NCBI GenBank assembly: GCA_965260935.1
Contig: OZ253374.1
Span: 1,488,001-1,552,000 of the forward strand
DNA length: 64,000 nt
Source of the DNA: JBBROS01 sp965260935
Lineage (GTDB): Bacteria; Pseudomonadota; Alphaproteobacteria; Acetobacterales; Acetobacteraceae
Direction of reading: 5' to 3'
The notes beneath the pieces are model-generated. The model was not told the DNA's origin, searched no databases, and saw nothing but the letters and a program-made list of their open reading frames with translations. Positions 43,326 to 51,288 of the stretch are shown piece after piece. The first letter of the stretch is position 1. The number at the start of each line of letters is the position of its first letter. A program made the translations under genes and the position numbers.

Positions 43326-43759
43326 TTGGCGGCCTCCGGCTTCATCGCGATCTTCTTCTTGTTGGCCTGGAACATGCCAAGCATCCGCTGGGTCACGGTG
43401 AAGCCGCCGAAGATATTCACGCTGGCCGCCAGCACGGCGATGAAGCCGAACAGCAGCGCCCAGCCGTTGTCGCCCAGCCCGACGGCCAGGATCGCGCCGA
43501 CCACGATCACCGACGAGATGGCGTTGGTGACGCCCATCAGCGGCGAGTGCAGCGCCGGAGTGACGTTCCAGACCACGTAGTAGCCGACGAAGCAGGCCAT
43601 GAGGAAGATCGCCAGCAGGAACACGAACGGCTGCACCGCGGCGGCCACTGGCTCCACGTTGATGATGGTCGTCGTGCCCATGGCTTGCAGTTGGTTGGCC
43701 AGGCCAGCCGCCTGCTCGGCGATCCGGGCCGCCTGGTCCGCGTAGATGTTCGGGTTCAT
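43322..43759 (-). CDS. pntAB: NAD(P) transhydrogenase alpha subunit, membrane part
   Basis: This 145-aa subunit has three to four transmembrane helices (FVFLLAIFLMACFVGYYVVW, LMGVTNAISSVIVVGAILAV, LLFGFIAVLAASVNIFGGF). In many Alphaproteobacteria the alpha subunit is split into soluble (PntAA) and membrane (PntAB) proteins, as here. It sits 15 bp after pntAA and overlaps pntB. Confidence 0.95.
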   Translation of the reverse strand: MNPNIYADQAARIAEQAAGLANQLQAMGTTTIINVEPVAAAVQPFVFLLAIFLMACFVGYYVVWNVTPALHSPLMGVTNAISSVIVVGAILAVGLGDNGWALLFGFIAVLAASVNIFGGFTVTQRMLGMFQANKKKIAMKPEAAK

Positions 43760-43774
43760 CGGAAAATCCTGTTC

Positions 43775-44917
43775 TTAAACCAGTTCTTGCTTGGCCGCGA
43801 AGTTCGCGTGCGCCACCTGCCCGCCTCGCGTCAGCATGACGCCGCGCACGATGTCGTCGTCCTCCGGCAGCTTGGGCTTCTTGCCCTCCTTGTCCCAGAA
43901 CGTCGTCAGGAAGGTGAGCAGGTTGCGCGAATACAGGTTGCTGGCGGACATCGGAATCCGGCCCGGCCAGTTGCGGTAGCCCAGCACCTTCACGCCGCGG
44001 TCGGTGGTGACCTGGTCGCCGGGCTTGGTGGCGGCGCAGTTGCCGCCGTTGTCGGAGGCGATGTCGACCACGACGCTGCCCGGCTTCATGGCGTCCACCA
44101 TCTCCTGGCTGACGATCACCGGCGCCTTGCGGCCCTGCACCAGGGCGGTGCAGATCACCAGGTCGTTCTTCGCCACCGTGGTCGCCATCAGCTCGGCCTG
44201 CTTGTTGCGGAAGGTGTCGGTCATCTCCTTCGCGTAGGCCCCGGTCTGCGCGGCGCTTTCCTCGTCCTCCACGCCGACGAAGGCGGCGCCGAGCGACTTG
44301 ATCTCCTCCTTGGCGGCCGGTCGCACGTCGGTCGCGGACACGATCGCGCCCAGCCGCCGCGCCGTCGCGATCGCCTGCAAACCGGCCACGCCCGCGCCGA
44401 TGACGAACACGCGCGCCGGCGGCACCGTGCCCGCGGCGGTCATCATCATCGGGAACCCGCGCTCGAACGCGCCGGCCCCCTCGATCACCGCGCGGTAGCC
44501 GGCCAGGTTCGCCTGGCTGCTCAGCACGTCCATGCTTTGCGCCCGGGTGATGCGCGGCAGCAGCTCCATCGCCGCCACGTCGAGCCCGGCATTCGCCAGC
44601 TCCTCCACCAAGGCGTTGTTCCCCGTCGTGCTGCTGGTGCACAGGATCAGCACGCCGCGGGGCATCATGGTCCGCAGCTCGCCGTCCGGAAGCCGCACCG
44701 CGAACACGATCTCGGCCCCGGCCAGCGCGCTCTTGGCGTCCGGCGCGATCTCCGCGCCCGCCGCCTGGTAGTCCGCATCCAGGAATGCGCTCGCTGTCCC
44801 GGCCCCGGCTTCGACCGCGACCGTCAGCCCCAACCCGATCAGCTTCTTCGCCGTCTCCGGCGTCGCCGCCACGCGCGTCTCGTCGTCGGCCCGTTCTTTA
44901 AGCACCGCAAGGCGCAT
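43775..44917 (-). CDS. pntAA: NAD(P) transhydrogenase alpha subunit, soluble NAD-binding part
   Basis: This 380-aa NAD(H)-binding domain I has MRLAVLKERADDETRVAATP at the start, followed by the signature VFVIGAGVAGLQAIATARRL and RDGELRTMMPRGVLIL-like strands. It is related to alanine dehydrogenase. It is the first gene of pntAA-pntAB-pntB. The divergent marR gene starts 112 bp away. Confidence 0.96.
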   Translation of the reverse strand: MRLAVLKERADDETRVAATPETAKKLIGLGLTVAVEAGAGTASAFLDADYQAAGAEIAPDAKSALAGAEIVFAVRLPDGELRTMMPRGVLILCTSSTTGNNALVEELANAGLDVAAMELLPRITRAQSMDVLSSQANLAGYRAVIEGAGAFERGFPMMMTAAGTVPPARVFVIGAGVAGLQAIATARRLGAIVSATDVRPAAKEEIKSLGAAFVGVEDEESAAQTGAYAKEMTDTFRNKQAELMATTVAKNDLVICTALVQGRKAPVIVSQEMVDAMKPGSVVVDIASDNGGNCAATKPGDQVTTDRGVKVLGYRNWPGRIPMSASNLYSRNLLTFLTTFWDKEGKKPKLPEDDDIVRGVMLTRGGQVAHANFAAKQELV

Positions 44918-44977
44918 CCGCTCATTCCTTCCGAATGTCGGCCTACATGACCTGGCCTCTCGGGTATGTGCAATAGC

Positions 44978-44992
44978 TGGAATGAATTTCCA
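44978..44992. promoter_or_regulatory. Candidate operator between pntAA and marR
   Basis: A perfect inverted repeat TGGAA-TGAAT-TTCCA lies in the 111-bp gap between the divergent pntAA and marR genes. An outer pair (GCAAT near 44970, ATTGC at 44992-44996) extends the symmetry unevenly. Its position suits a MarR-type autorepressor that could also affect pntAA; there is no direct evidence. Confidence 0.35.
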
Positions 44993-45028
44993 TTGCCGAA
45001 ATTTAGGAAATAGTTATATGCACGGCGC

Positions 45029-45532
45029 ATGTATGCAACTCGCGCTTGCAATCTGCTCGGCGCGCTCGCTGTCGCGGTGGGCGACCATATCCGAGTGGTC
45101 CCGGATGACGCCGGCGAGCGCGCTGTTCCGCCGGCGGCCCTGGTGCACCTTTCGCATTGCACCCGGCCCACGGTCGACTCGCTGCGCAAAGCCGTCGGCC
45201 TGAGCCACCCCGCCGCGGTCCGGCTTGCCGACCGGCTGGCACGGCAAGGCCTCGTCGCCAGGATGCCCGACCCGGCGGACCGCCGCGCCGTCCTGCTTCG
45301 TCTGACCGAAGCCGGGCGGCAGCGGGCTCGTTCCATCCTGCAACGGCGCGGCGTCGCCTTGGACGCGGTCATGGCCGTGCTCGACGCCGAGGACAAGGCC
45401 CGCTTCGAGGCGTTGGCGGCCCGCCTGCTCGCGGGCCTGGTGGGCAAAGGCGGCGACCTCTACCGCACCTGCCGCCTGTGCGAGACCGAGGCGTGCAAGC
45501 GTTGCCCGGTCGAGGCGGCAGGCCGGGCGTGA
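45029..45532 (+). CDS. MarR-family transcriptional regulator with C-terminal Cys cluster
   Basis: This 167-aa winged-helix regulator contains CTRPTVDSLRKAVGLSHPAAV (recognition helix region) and RMPDPADRRAVLLRLTEAGR (wing). The C-terminus carries four Cys in CRLCETEACKRC, which could bind metal or sense oxidation, as found in a subset of MarR proteins. Its stop codon overlaps the GTG start of the EamA transporter gene, which it probably regulates together with itself. Confidence 0.88.
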   Translation: MYATRACNLLGALAVAVGDHIRVVPDDAGERAVPPAALVHLSHCTRPTVDSLRKAVGLSHPAAVRLADRLARQGLVARMPDPADRRAVLLRLTEAGRQRARSILQRRGVALDAVMAVLDAEDKARFEALAARLLAGLVGKGGDLYRTCRLCETEACKRCPVEAAGRA

Positions 45533-46380
45533 GCGGCGCCATCGCGCTCGGCCTGCTCGCAGCCTTGTTCTACGGTTCCGCGGATTTTGCCGCCCGGTTC
45601 GCAGGCCGGCGCGTCGGCCCCTTGCGCACGATCTTTCACGGACATGCCGCGGCGGCGCTTGCCGGCGGTTGCATGCTGCTCTGGCTCGGCCTGCCTCGGG
45701 CGGACCCTGCGATCTGGGCGCTTGCCGTCGTGTCCAACGTAACCGGCCTGGCCGCCACCGCGTTGCTCTACCGGGCCTTGACGATCGGCGCCCTCGGCGT
45801 GGTCTCCCCGATCGTGGCGACCTACGGCGCGATTGCGGCGATCCTGTCCGGTTTGTCCGGCGAGCGGTTGTCGTTCGTGGCCTGGGCGGGCCTCGCCCTC
45901 GCCTCGGCCGGCGCCATGCTGGTCGCCCGCCCGCGCCCGGCTGAACGCAAAAACCCGGCGCTCGATCCCGGACTTGTTCCTGCCATCGGCGCATCCCTCT
46001 GCTACGGCGTGAGTTTCTGGCTCCTCGGGCGGTTCGTTGTTCCGCATCTCGGGCCGTTTCCGTCGGTCTACGTTTATTACGTTTGCGGCGTCGCGGGCAC
46101 GCTCGCGTTCGCTTCCCTGACCCGCCGCCCGTTGTCCCCGCCCGCGCGCGCGGATGTGCCGCTGGTTTACGGCGTTACCGCGCTGGGCATTGCCGGAACC
46201 CTCGCCCTCGCCATCGGCCAAGCCTCGGGATCGACCTCGGTCGTCACGGTCCTGAGCGCCTTGGCGAGCGCCGTCACCGTGCTGCTGGCCCGGGCCGTCT
46301 TGAAGGAGCCGGTTCCCCTTGCCGGCTGGGCGGGGCTGCTACTGACGGTTGCCGGGCTCGGCATCCTTCAGGCCCGTTGA
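45529..46380 (+). CDS. EamA/DMT-family transporter
   Basis: This 283-aa protein has ten transmembrane segments arranged as two EamA repeats, typical of the drug/metabolite transporter superfamily. Examples are VSGAIALGLLAALFYGSADF in repeat 1 and the C-terminal segment VLKEPVPLAGWAGLLLTVAG in repeat 2. It starts with GTG overlapping the marR stop. An exporter role is likely, but the substrate is unknown. Confidence 0.88.
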   Translation: MSGAIALGLLAALFYGSADFAARFAGRRVGPLRTIFHGHAAAALAGGCMLLWLGLPRADPAIWALAVVSNVTGLAATALLYRALTIGALGVVSPIVATYGAIAAILSGLSGERLSFVAWAGLALASAGAMLVARPRPAERKNPALDPGLVPAIGASLCYGVSFWLLGRFVVPHLGPFPSVYVYYVCGVAGTLAFASLTRRPLSPPARADVPLVYGVTALGIAGTLALAIGQASGSTSVVTVLSALASAVTVLLARAVLKEPVPLAGWAGLLLTVAGLGILQAR

Positions 46381-46457
46381 AGGCAGCGCCGGCAATACGT
46401 GCGGCAGCACGCCGACACTGCCGGGCGAAATAAGGACTTGGCTCGTTCGCCCAATTA

Positions 46458-47036
46458 GAGCGTTTTCATGCCGAGCGTGGATAGTCAGAGTTCGCGACGG
46501 GGTCGGCGCACGTGTCTGGACTGACCTGGGCAAGGGCGCTGCCGACAGCATCCCACATACCCTCGATGGCGCGCACGGCAGCCGTCCTACGGGCAGGCAG
46601 GTTGCCGAGCGCAACGAGGCCGCCGGGCAACAGTGTCGCGGCGAGCGCCTGCTCGATGTCGGCCAGGAACGCCGCCCCGTTCATGGCGCCGCCGGGCGTC
46701 ATGGGCGCTGCCAAGCCGTCATGGCGCAACCCGCACGCGAAGGCGGCGGCCTTCCAGCGCCCGGACGGCCCTGGCGCGGCCGGGCCATCGCTTCCCCGCC
46801 CGCCCGCCGCCGTCCCAGGGCTTGTAGATGTAGAACATGCTGACCCGGAACACCGGCGTCGCCTCGTGCCCATACCGCCGTCCACTGGCGCCAGCGCGCT
46901 CTCGCAGGCCCTCGCTGCAGGGCCGTCCGCTCCGCCGCGCCATCGCCGCCTCCGGTCCATGCCGGAAACCTATGAATGACGTCAGACCACCGTGCGGGAA
47001 GGGGGAAGGCTGAGTCCGCTCGGCATGGAAACGCTC
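46458..47036 (-). mobile_element. Decayed IS630-family element with intact ends
   Basis: The element is bounded by inverted repeats (46458-46477 and 47017-47036) that differ at only one position and begin GAGCGTTTTCATGCC. The dinucleotide TA flanks both ends (46456-46457 and 47037-47038), as expected for IS630/Tc1 insertions. The 579-bp interior is too short for a full IS630 transposase (usually about 1.0-1.2 kb total) and carries only transposase fragments. It lies about 50 bp from an intact ISAs1 insertion. Confidence 0.8.
46466..46910 (-). pseudogene. IS630-family transposase remnant
   Basis: Two kinds of fragment can be read. Near 46910-46820, in alternating frames, GLRERA, LAPVDGG and VFRVSMFYIYK match the N-terminal helix-turn-helix. 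Further on, one frame reads GRWKAAAFACGLRHDGLAAP, then MNGAAFLADIEQALAATLLP, then GLVALGNLPARRTAAVRAI. The last fragment jumps from the NLPAH region straight to the C-terminal end (DTCADPVANSDYPRSA), so the part with the final catalytic Glu is deleted. Frameshifts plus this deletion make it inactive. Confidence 0.75.
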
Positions 47037-47079
47037 TAGTCAGGCAGATTGCCTCGCGCTTGGATTGGTTTGGCTCTCG

Positions 47080-47089
47080 GTCATTGATG
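47080..47089 (+). repeat. Left target-site duplication of ISAs1 element
   Basis: The 10-bp sequence GTCATTGATG is repeated exactly at 48338-48347, directly flanking the element on both sides. ISAs1-family elements typically create 8-10 bp duplications. Confidence 0.85.
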
Positions 47090-48337
47090 CAGGGCAATCG
47101 CTTGAACCGTACTGGGATTCCGGCGCGGCCTGAAGTCTGATTCATGGGAAACCTCTCGTTGAGGAGGTTTCCCGATGCCCGGCCCATCGCTGATCGACCA
47201 CTTCGCGGTGCTGGAGGATCCGCGTCAGTCCTGGAAGGTGCTGTTTCCGTTGCCCGAGGTTCTGCTGGTCGTGCTCTGCGCCACGCTGGCCGGCGCGGAA
47301 GACTTCGTTGAAATCAGGCGCTGGGGCCAGACGCATCAGGAGTTCCTGCGCCGCCTGCTGCCGTTCAAGGCTGGTGTGCCCAGCCACGACACCCTCAACG
47401 ACGTCATCAACGCTCTCGACGGCGCGCTCTTTGCCGAGTGCTTCACCGCCTGGGTCGAAACTCTCCGCGACCCGGCCCCGGCCCCGTCCACTGCACCCGA
47501 AATCGTCGCCATCGACGGCAAGACCTCACGCCGCACCCACGACCGTGCCAAGGATCGCGGGCCACTCCACATGGTGTCAGCATGGGCCAGCAGCCAGCGC
47601 CTCGTGCTCGGCCAACAGGCGTGCGAGGCCAAGTCCAACGAGATCACCGCCATCCCGCTTCTGCTTGAACGCCTGGCGCTGACCGGGGCGCTTGTCACCA
47701 TCGACGCCATGGGCACGCAAACCAAGATCGCCCAGGCCGTCCTCGACCGCGGCGGCGACTACCTGCTGGCGCTCAAAGGCAACCAGTCCAGCCTGCATGA
47801 CGAGATCAGGCGCTACCTCGATGATCCCGCGGGCAAGGTCCACAGCCGGTTCGAGACGACCGACGGCGACCACGGCCGCATCGAGGTCCGCCGCCATTGG
47901 GTCAGCCACGACGTGGACTGGCTCACTACCGCCCGCCGGTTCCCGGGTGAGCCGCGGTTCCCGGGCCTGCGGGCCATCGCCGTCGTCGAGGCCGAGGTCG
48001 AACGCAACGCCAGCACCAGCTCCGAACGGCGCTACTACCTGTCGTCCTTGCCGCTCGATGCAAAGCTGTTCGCACACGCCGTGCGGTGCCACTGGCATGT
48101 CGAGAACCGCCTGCATTGGGTGCTCGATGTCGTGTTCCATGAGGACCTCAACCGCCTGCGATCCGGTGCCGGGCCGCAGAACATGGCCACGGTCCGGCAC
48201 ATGGCGATGAACCTGCTGCGCGGGCCGAAGGACAAACACAGCCTTAAGGTCAGGCGGAAATCAGCCGCTTGGGATACCGCCTATCTTGAAGCTTTGCTCC
48301 GCCAATCAGCGTGACCGCACTTCAAGCGATTGCCCTG
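47090..48337 (+). mobile_element. ISAs1-family insertion sequence, complete
   Basis: This 1248-bp element has 17-bp perfect terminal inverted repeats (CAGGGCAATCGCTTGAA at 47090-47106 and its complement at 48321-48337). It has one full-length transposase gene and a 10-bp target duplication. The exact duplication suggests a recent insertion. It landed between the decayed IS630 element and the glycosyltransferase operon. Confidence 0.93.
47175..48314 (+). CDS. ISAs1-family transposase
   Basis: This 379-aa DDE transposase has an N-terminal DUF4338/H-repeat-like part (SLIDHFAVLEDPRQSWKVLF). It carries the family motif IVAIDGKTSRRTHD with the first catalytic Asp, the second Asp in VTIDAMGTQTKIA, and the Glu region HWHVENRLHWVLDVVFHEDL. 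It is full length without frameshifts, so it is probably active. The ATG has GAGG upstream. Confidence 0.95.
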   Translation: MPGPSLIDHFAVLEDPRQSWKVLFPLPEVLLVVLCATLAGAEDFVEIRRWGQTHQEFLRRLLPFKAGVPSHDTLNDVINALDGALFAECFTAWVETLRDPAPAPSTAPEIVAIDGKTSRRTHDRAKDRGPLHMVSAWASSQRLVLGQQACEAKSNEITAIPLLLERLALTGALVTIDAMGTQTKIAQAVLDRGGDYLLALKGNQSSLHDEIRRYLDDPAGKVHSRFETTDGDHGRIEVRRHWVSHDVDWLTTARRFPGEPRFPGLRAIAVVEAEVERNASTSSERRYYLSSLPLDAKLFAHAVRCHWHVENRLHWVLDVVFHEDLNRLRSGAGPQNMATVRHMAMNLLRGPKDKHSLKVRRKSAAWDTAYLEALLRQSA

Positions 48338-48347
48338 GTCATTGATG
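48338..48347 (+). repeat. Right target-site duplication of ISAs1 element
   Basis: This exact copy of the sequence at 47080-47089 directly follows the right inverted repeat. Confidence 0.85.
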
Positions 48348-48616
48348 CTTGCAGCTTGCCGTTATACGGCAGCATGGTAAACCTAAAGTTGTTTTCACGG
48401 GCGAATAGATGCAGTTTGGAGTGCATTCCAAAAAACAGACGATGCATTGGTTGATTTGTGGATGCAAGTTCTGCATTGCAGGTAGCTACCAGGGTACTAT
48501 GCTCTTAGAAGGTGCGTTGCTTCGTAGCTTGCGCAGCAAGCGCGCGCAGCAGGCTTGGGGGGAGCGGATCGCATGATAGTCTCTCACCGGCTACATAGTT
48601 GGGCCGGGAGCGCCTG
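48348..48616 (+). other. AT-richer leader upstream of the glycosyltransferase operon
   Basis: This region of about 270 bp is lower in GC than its neighbours and has several short dyads: TGCCG-TTATA-CGGCA (48357-48371), the perfect palindrome GGTAGCTACC (48481-48490) and GCTTGC-GCA-GCAAGC near 48527-48541. It is the probable promoter region for the genes from 48617. The ISAs1 insertion cut its upstream side. No gene was recognised. Confidence 0.4.
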
Positions 48617-48976
48617 ATGGCGCGCAAACCCGCGTTGCGGCTGGCTGCTGTTCAAGCTTCACACGCTCTCGATCCGGCAAACGACGGGCCTGAGGCGGTA
48701 GCGGCAGCCAATTTGGCCCAGGGCGAGCTGGGTCTCGCGGCCGCCGCGCTGTTGCCGGCGCTCGACGCTGCCGGGGCGGACGGGAATACGCCAAACCGCC
48801 TGGCAGCCGCTTTGCTGCGGGCGTATGGCGCGCGGCAGGCTGAAGCAGCTGTCGCGCAGATCGCCCCGCCGGCGGAGACGGAGATGGCGGCGGCCGTGGC
48901 CCGGCTCACGCGGCTTGCGCGGGAGCAGGAGTCGCATATCGCCAGGCTGCAATCGTTGCTTGAGGGCCTGGTTTGA
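48617..48976 (+). CDS. Small alanine-rich coiled-coil protein
   Basis: This 119-aa protein is very rich in Ala, Leu and Glu. The last 35 residues (MAAAVARLTRLAREQESHIA and on) should form a coiled coil. There is no signal peptide. The start ATG 48617 has GGGAG 6 nt upstream. Its stop codon overlaps the TTG start of the glycosyltransferase, so it is likely an accessory or partner of that enzyme. No known family was recognised. Confidence 0.6.
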   Translation: MARKPALRLAAVQASHALDPANDGPEAVAAANLAQGELGLAAAALLPALDAAGADGNTPNRLAAALLRAYGARQAEAAVAQIAPPAETEMAAAVARLTRLAREQESHIARLQSLLEGLV

Positions 48977-51288
48977 GCGCGGCGGATACCGTTGTGATTG
49001 CGCAAGGGAATGACCACCCCCGCGTGCGGCAGCTCCAAGCCGCACTCAAATGCCCGGTCGTGGCCCAGCCGGCTCATGGAAACGTCACGGCTGTCTGGGC
49101 CGCGCCATGGACCCGCACCACGCCGTTGCCGGTGGCCGGCCAGGCGGTGCATGTGCTGGATTTGCACGGCGCTCTGGCCGCCTGCCCAGGCTGGGGCGCT
49201 TCCGTTCAACGGCGATGGTGCGGTCAGGTCGCCCGGCTTTGCCAAGGGGCGTCGTTGCTGCTGGTCGGCAGCGAGGCGGAACTGGGCTTCTGGTCGGCGC
49301 TTCTGTCGGAGGCCGGCGTGAGCGCGCCGCTGGCAGTGGCGCCGTTCGCGGTGGAGGCGCGGGCGGCGCAGAAGCGGGACGGTCCGGCAACTCTGCACCT
49401 ATCGGGCAGCGTGTTGAACCCGGCGCTGCGCCCACGGCTCGACGAGGCGGTTGCCTGGGCGCGAGCAGCCGGGCTGGCGGCGTTGCCGGGGCCGGGCCTT
49501 GATCTGGAGGAGCAGTTGGCGGCCCGCGCGCGGTTCCCGGGAACGGGCTCCGCCGCGCTGTTGCTGGATCTGCGCGAGGACACGCCGGGCGAGCGGGCCG
49601 CGACGCCGCCCAACGTTATCGAGGCGCTGGCGGCGGGGGCGCCGGTCGCTTCCACGGTGAACGGGGCGCTCAGCCAGGCGTTCGCCGCGGCGGGCGGGGG
49701 CTGGGTGGTGCGGGATGAGTTCGCCCCCATGCCGGATCTGGCAGCCGCGTCCGTCAAGGCGGCGGCGTTCGCACGGGCGCGGATCGGGCCTGAGGCGGCG
49801 GCCACGTTGCTGCGAACGGAAATCGGGCACGCGCAGGATCGGGCCAGAAGAGACCGTAGGGCGTGGCGCCGGGGCGGGCCGAGGCCGCCGCAGCCGCTCC
49901 GGCCGCGCGGCCGGGTGCTGGTGCTTTCGGAGGAGTCGCCTAATCTCGGGTCGGTGCGGGTGCAACTGCCGTTCGGCGCGCTGCACCGCCGGGGCGTTAT
50001 CGGTGGCTACGCGGTGCTGCGCGGGGGCGAGATCGTTTTCGACACGCGCCCGGAGGCTGCACAAAGCGGCGGGGCGGACGGGTTCGATGCGATCTGGGTC
50101 CACCGGAGCATGGACCCGGGGCACCAGTTGCTTTTGCAGTTGCTGGGGCGGCCCTACGCCTATGACATCGACGACAACCTGCTTGCCGCGCCGTGCTACC
50201 GGGAAGCCTTCTACCTGAGCGCGCGCGAGACGGCGCGGGACTTGTTGCAGGGCGCGGCCGTGGTCTCGTGCGCGACGCCGCGGCTGGCCGGCTTGCTGAG
50301 CGCGCGGGCGGACGTGCGGCTGGCAGACCGGCTGGTGATCACGCGCAATCTCGGGCAGGAGCGGCCGCCAGCGCGGGAAGCCGGCACGCCTCGGGCCGTT
50401 GTCTGGGCCAGCAGCGACCGCCCGGCGCTGACGGACGCGCGATCCGCGGTCGTGCGCGCGGTCCGCGACCATTGCCTGGCGCACCGGACGCGGCTCGTTT
50501 GCATCGGCGCGGCGCCGCCGGACGAGATGGCGGAGTCCGGTGTCGAGGCCGAAGCGATCGGGATGCTGCCCCATGCGGCGTATCGCGAGCACCTGCGGGG
50601 GTTGTCGCCCGCCATCCTGGTCTGCCCGCTGCAGACCGGGGCGGATGCGGAGACGCAGGATTTCATCGACGGCAAGAGCGACATCAAGGCGATCGAAGCG
50701 CTGTCCTACGGCTTGGTGGGCGTGTTCAGCCGGGCGCAGCCGTATCTGGACAGTGATTTGCCGGGGCCGATCCTGTGCGACAACACCTATGACGGGTGGC
50801 TTGCCGGGCTGGAGGCTGCGCGGGCTGCGTGCCTCGCCCCTGAGCCGGCGCTGGGCTGGCCGGAGGACCGCGACAGCGAGGGCTTCGGGCTGGCCCCGTG
50901 GGCGGCGGCGTTGCAACGGGCGCGGCTGCCTGCGCGCTTGCCGGCCGAGGAGTTGCGCGCGGCCGTAAAGGCGGTCGCGGCGCGGGAAAACCAGCACCTG
51001 ACGGCGGAGGAGTTCGACGAGGCCTACTACCTGGCTAACCACGAGGATGTCCGGTTGGCCGTGGCGGACGGGATCGTCGGTTCGGGGTTCGCGCATTACG
51101 AGCAGACCGGGCGAAGCGAGGGACGGTATGCCCGCAAACGGCGCACGCCGGCCTCGCTGGGCGAGGCGTGGTGGGCCGGGCTGCTGCATGAGATCGGGCA
51201 GATGGAGGCCGGCGCGGCACGGCGGGACGAGCGGATCGGAGTGTTGGAGCGCCGGATCGCGCTGCGCCGGGCGTTGACCGCGCAATGA
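48973..51288 (+). CDS. Large glycosyltransferase-like protein
   Basis: The 771-aa protein has an N-terminal part of about 300 residues of unclear fold. A GT-B-like central part starts near residue 310 (GRVLVLSEESPNLGSVRVQL, IWVHRSMDPGH, RPYAYDIDDNLLAAP), and a C-terminal donor-binding-like half follows (IKAIEALSYGLVGVFSRAQP). Near residue 680 it has FDEAYYLANHEDVRLAV and FAHYEQTGRSEGR, a short motif found attached to alphaproteobacterial glycosyltransferases and hemolysin-like proteins. It starts with TTG in overlap with the preceding gene and ends in overlap with the methyltransferase gene (ATGA). It probably builds a surface or glycoprotein glycan. Confidence 0.75.
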   Translation: MSAADTVVIAQGNDHPRVRQLQAALKCPVVAQPAHGNVTAVWAAPWTRTTPLPVAGQAVHVLDLHGALAACPGWGASVQRRWCGQVARLCQGASLLLVGSEAELGFWSALLSEAGVSAPLAVAPFAVEARAAQKRDGPATLHLSGSVLNPALRPRLDEAVAWARAAGLAALPGPGLDLEEQLAARARFPGTGSAALLLDLREDTPGERAATPPNVIEALAAGAPVASTVNGALSQAFAAAGGGWVVRDEFAPMPDLAAASVKAAAFARARIGPEAAATLLRTEIGHAQDRARRDRRAWRRGGPRPPQPLRPRGRVLVLSEESPNLGSVRVQLPFGALHRRGVIGGYAVLRGGEIVFDTRPEAAQSGGADGFDAIWVHRSMDPGHQLLLQLLGRPYAYDIDDNLLAAPCYREAFYLSARETARDLLQGAAVVSCATPRLAGLLSARADVRLADRLVITRNLGQERPPAREAGTPRAVVWASSDRPALTDARSAVVRAVRDHCLAHRTRLVCIGAAPPDEMAESGVEAEAIGMLPHAAYREHLRGLSPAILVCPLQTGADAETQDFIDGKSDIKAIEALSYGLVGVFSRAQPYLDSDLPGPILCDNTYDGWLAGLEAARAACLAPEPALGWPEDRDSEGFGLAPWAAALQRARLPARLPAEELRAAVKAVAARENQHLTAEEFDEAYYLANHEDVRLAVADGIVGSGFAHYEQTGRSEGRYARKRRTPASLGEAWWAGLLHEIGQMEAGAARRDERIGVLERRIALRRALTAQ

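Noticed and set aside
41919..44642. A single 907-codon frame covering pntAA, pntAB and pntB
   Set aside because: Its first half reads out of frame through pntAA and pntAB. Only the pntB part is real, starting at GTG 43325.
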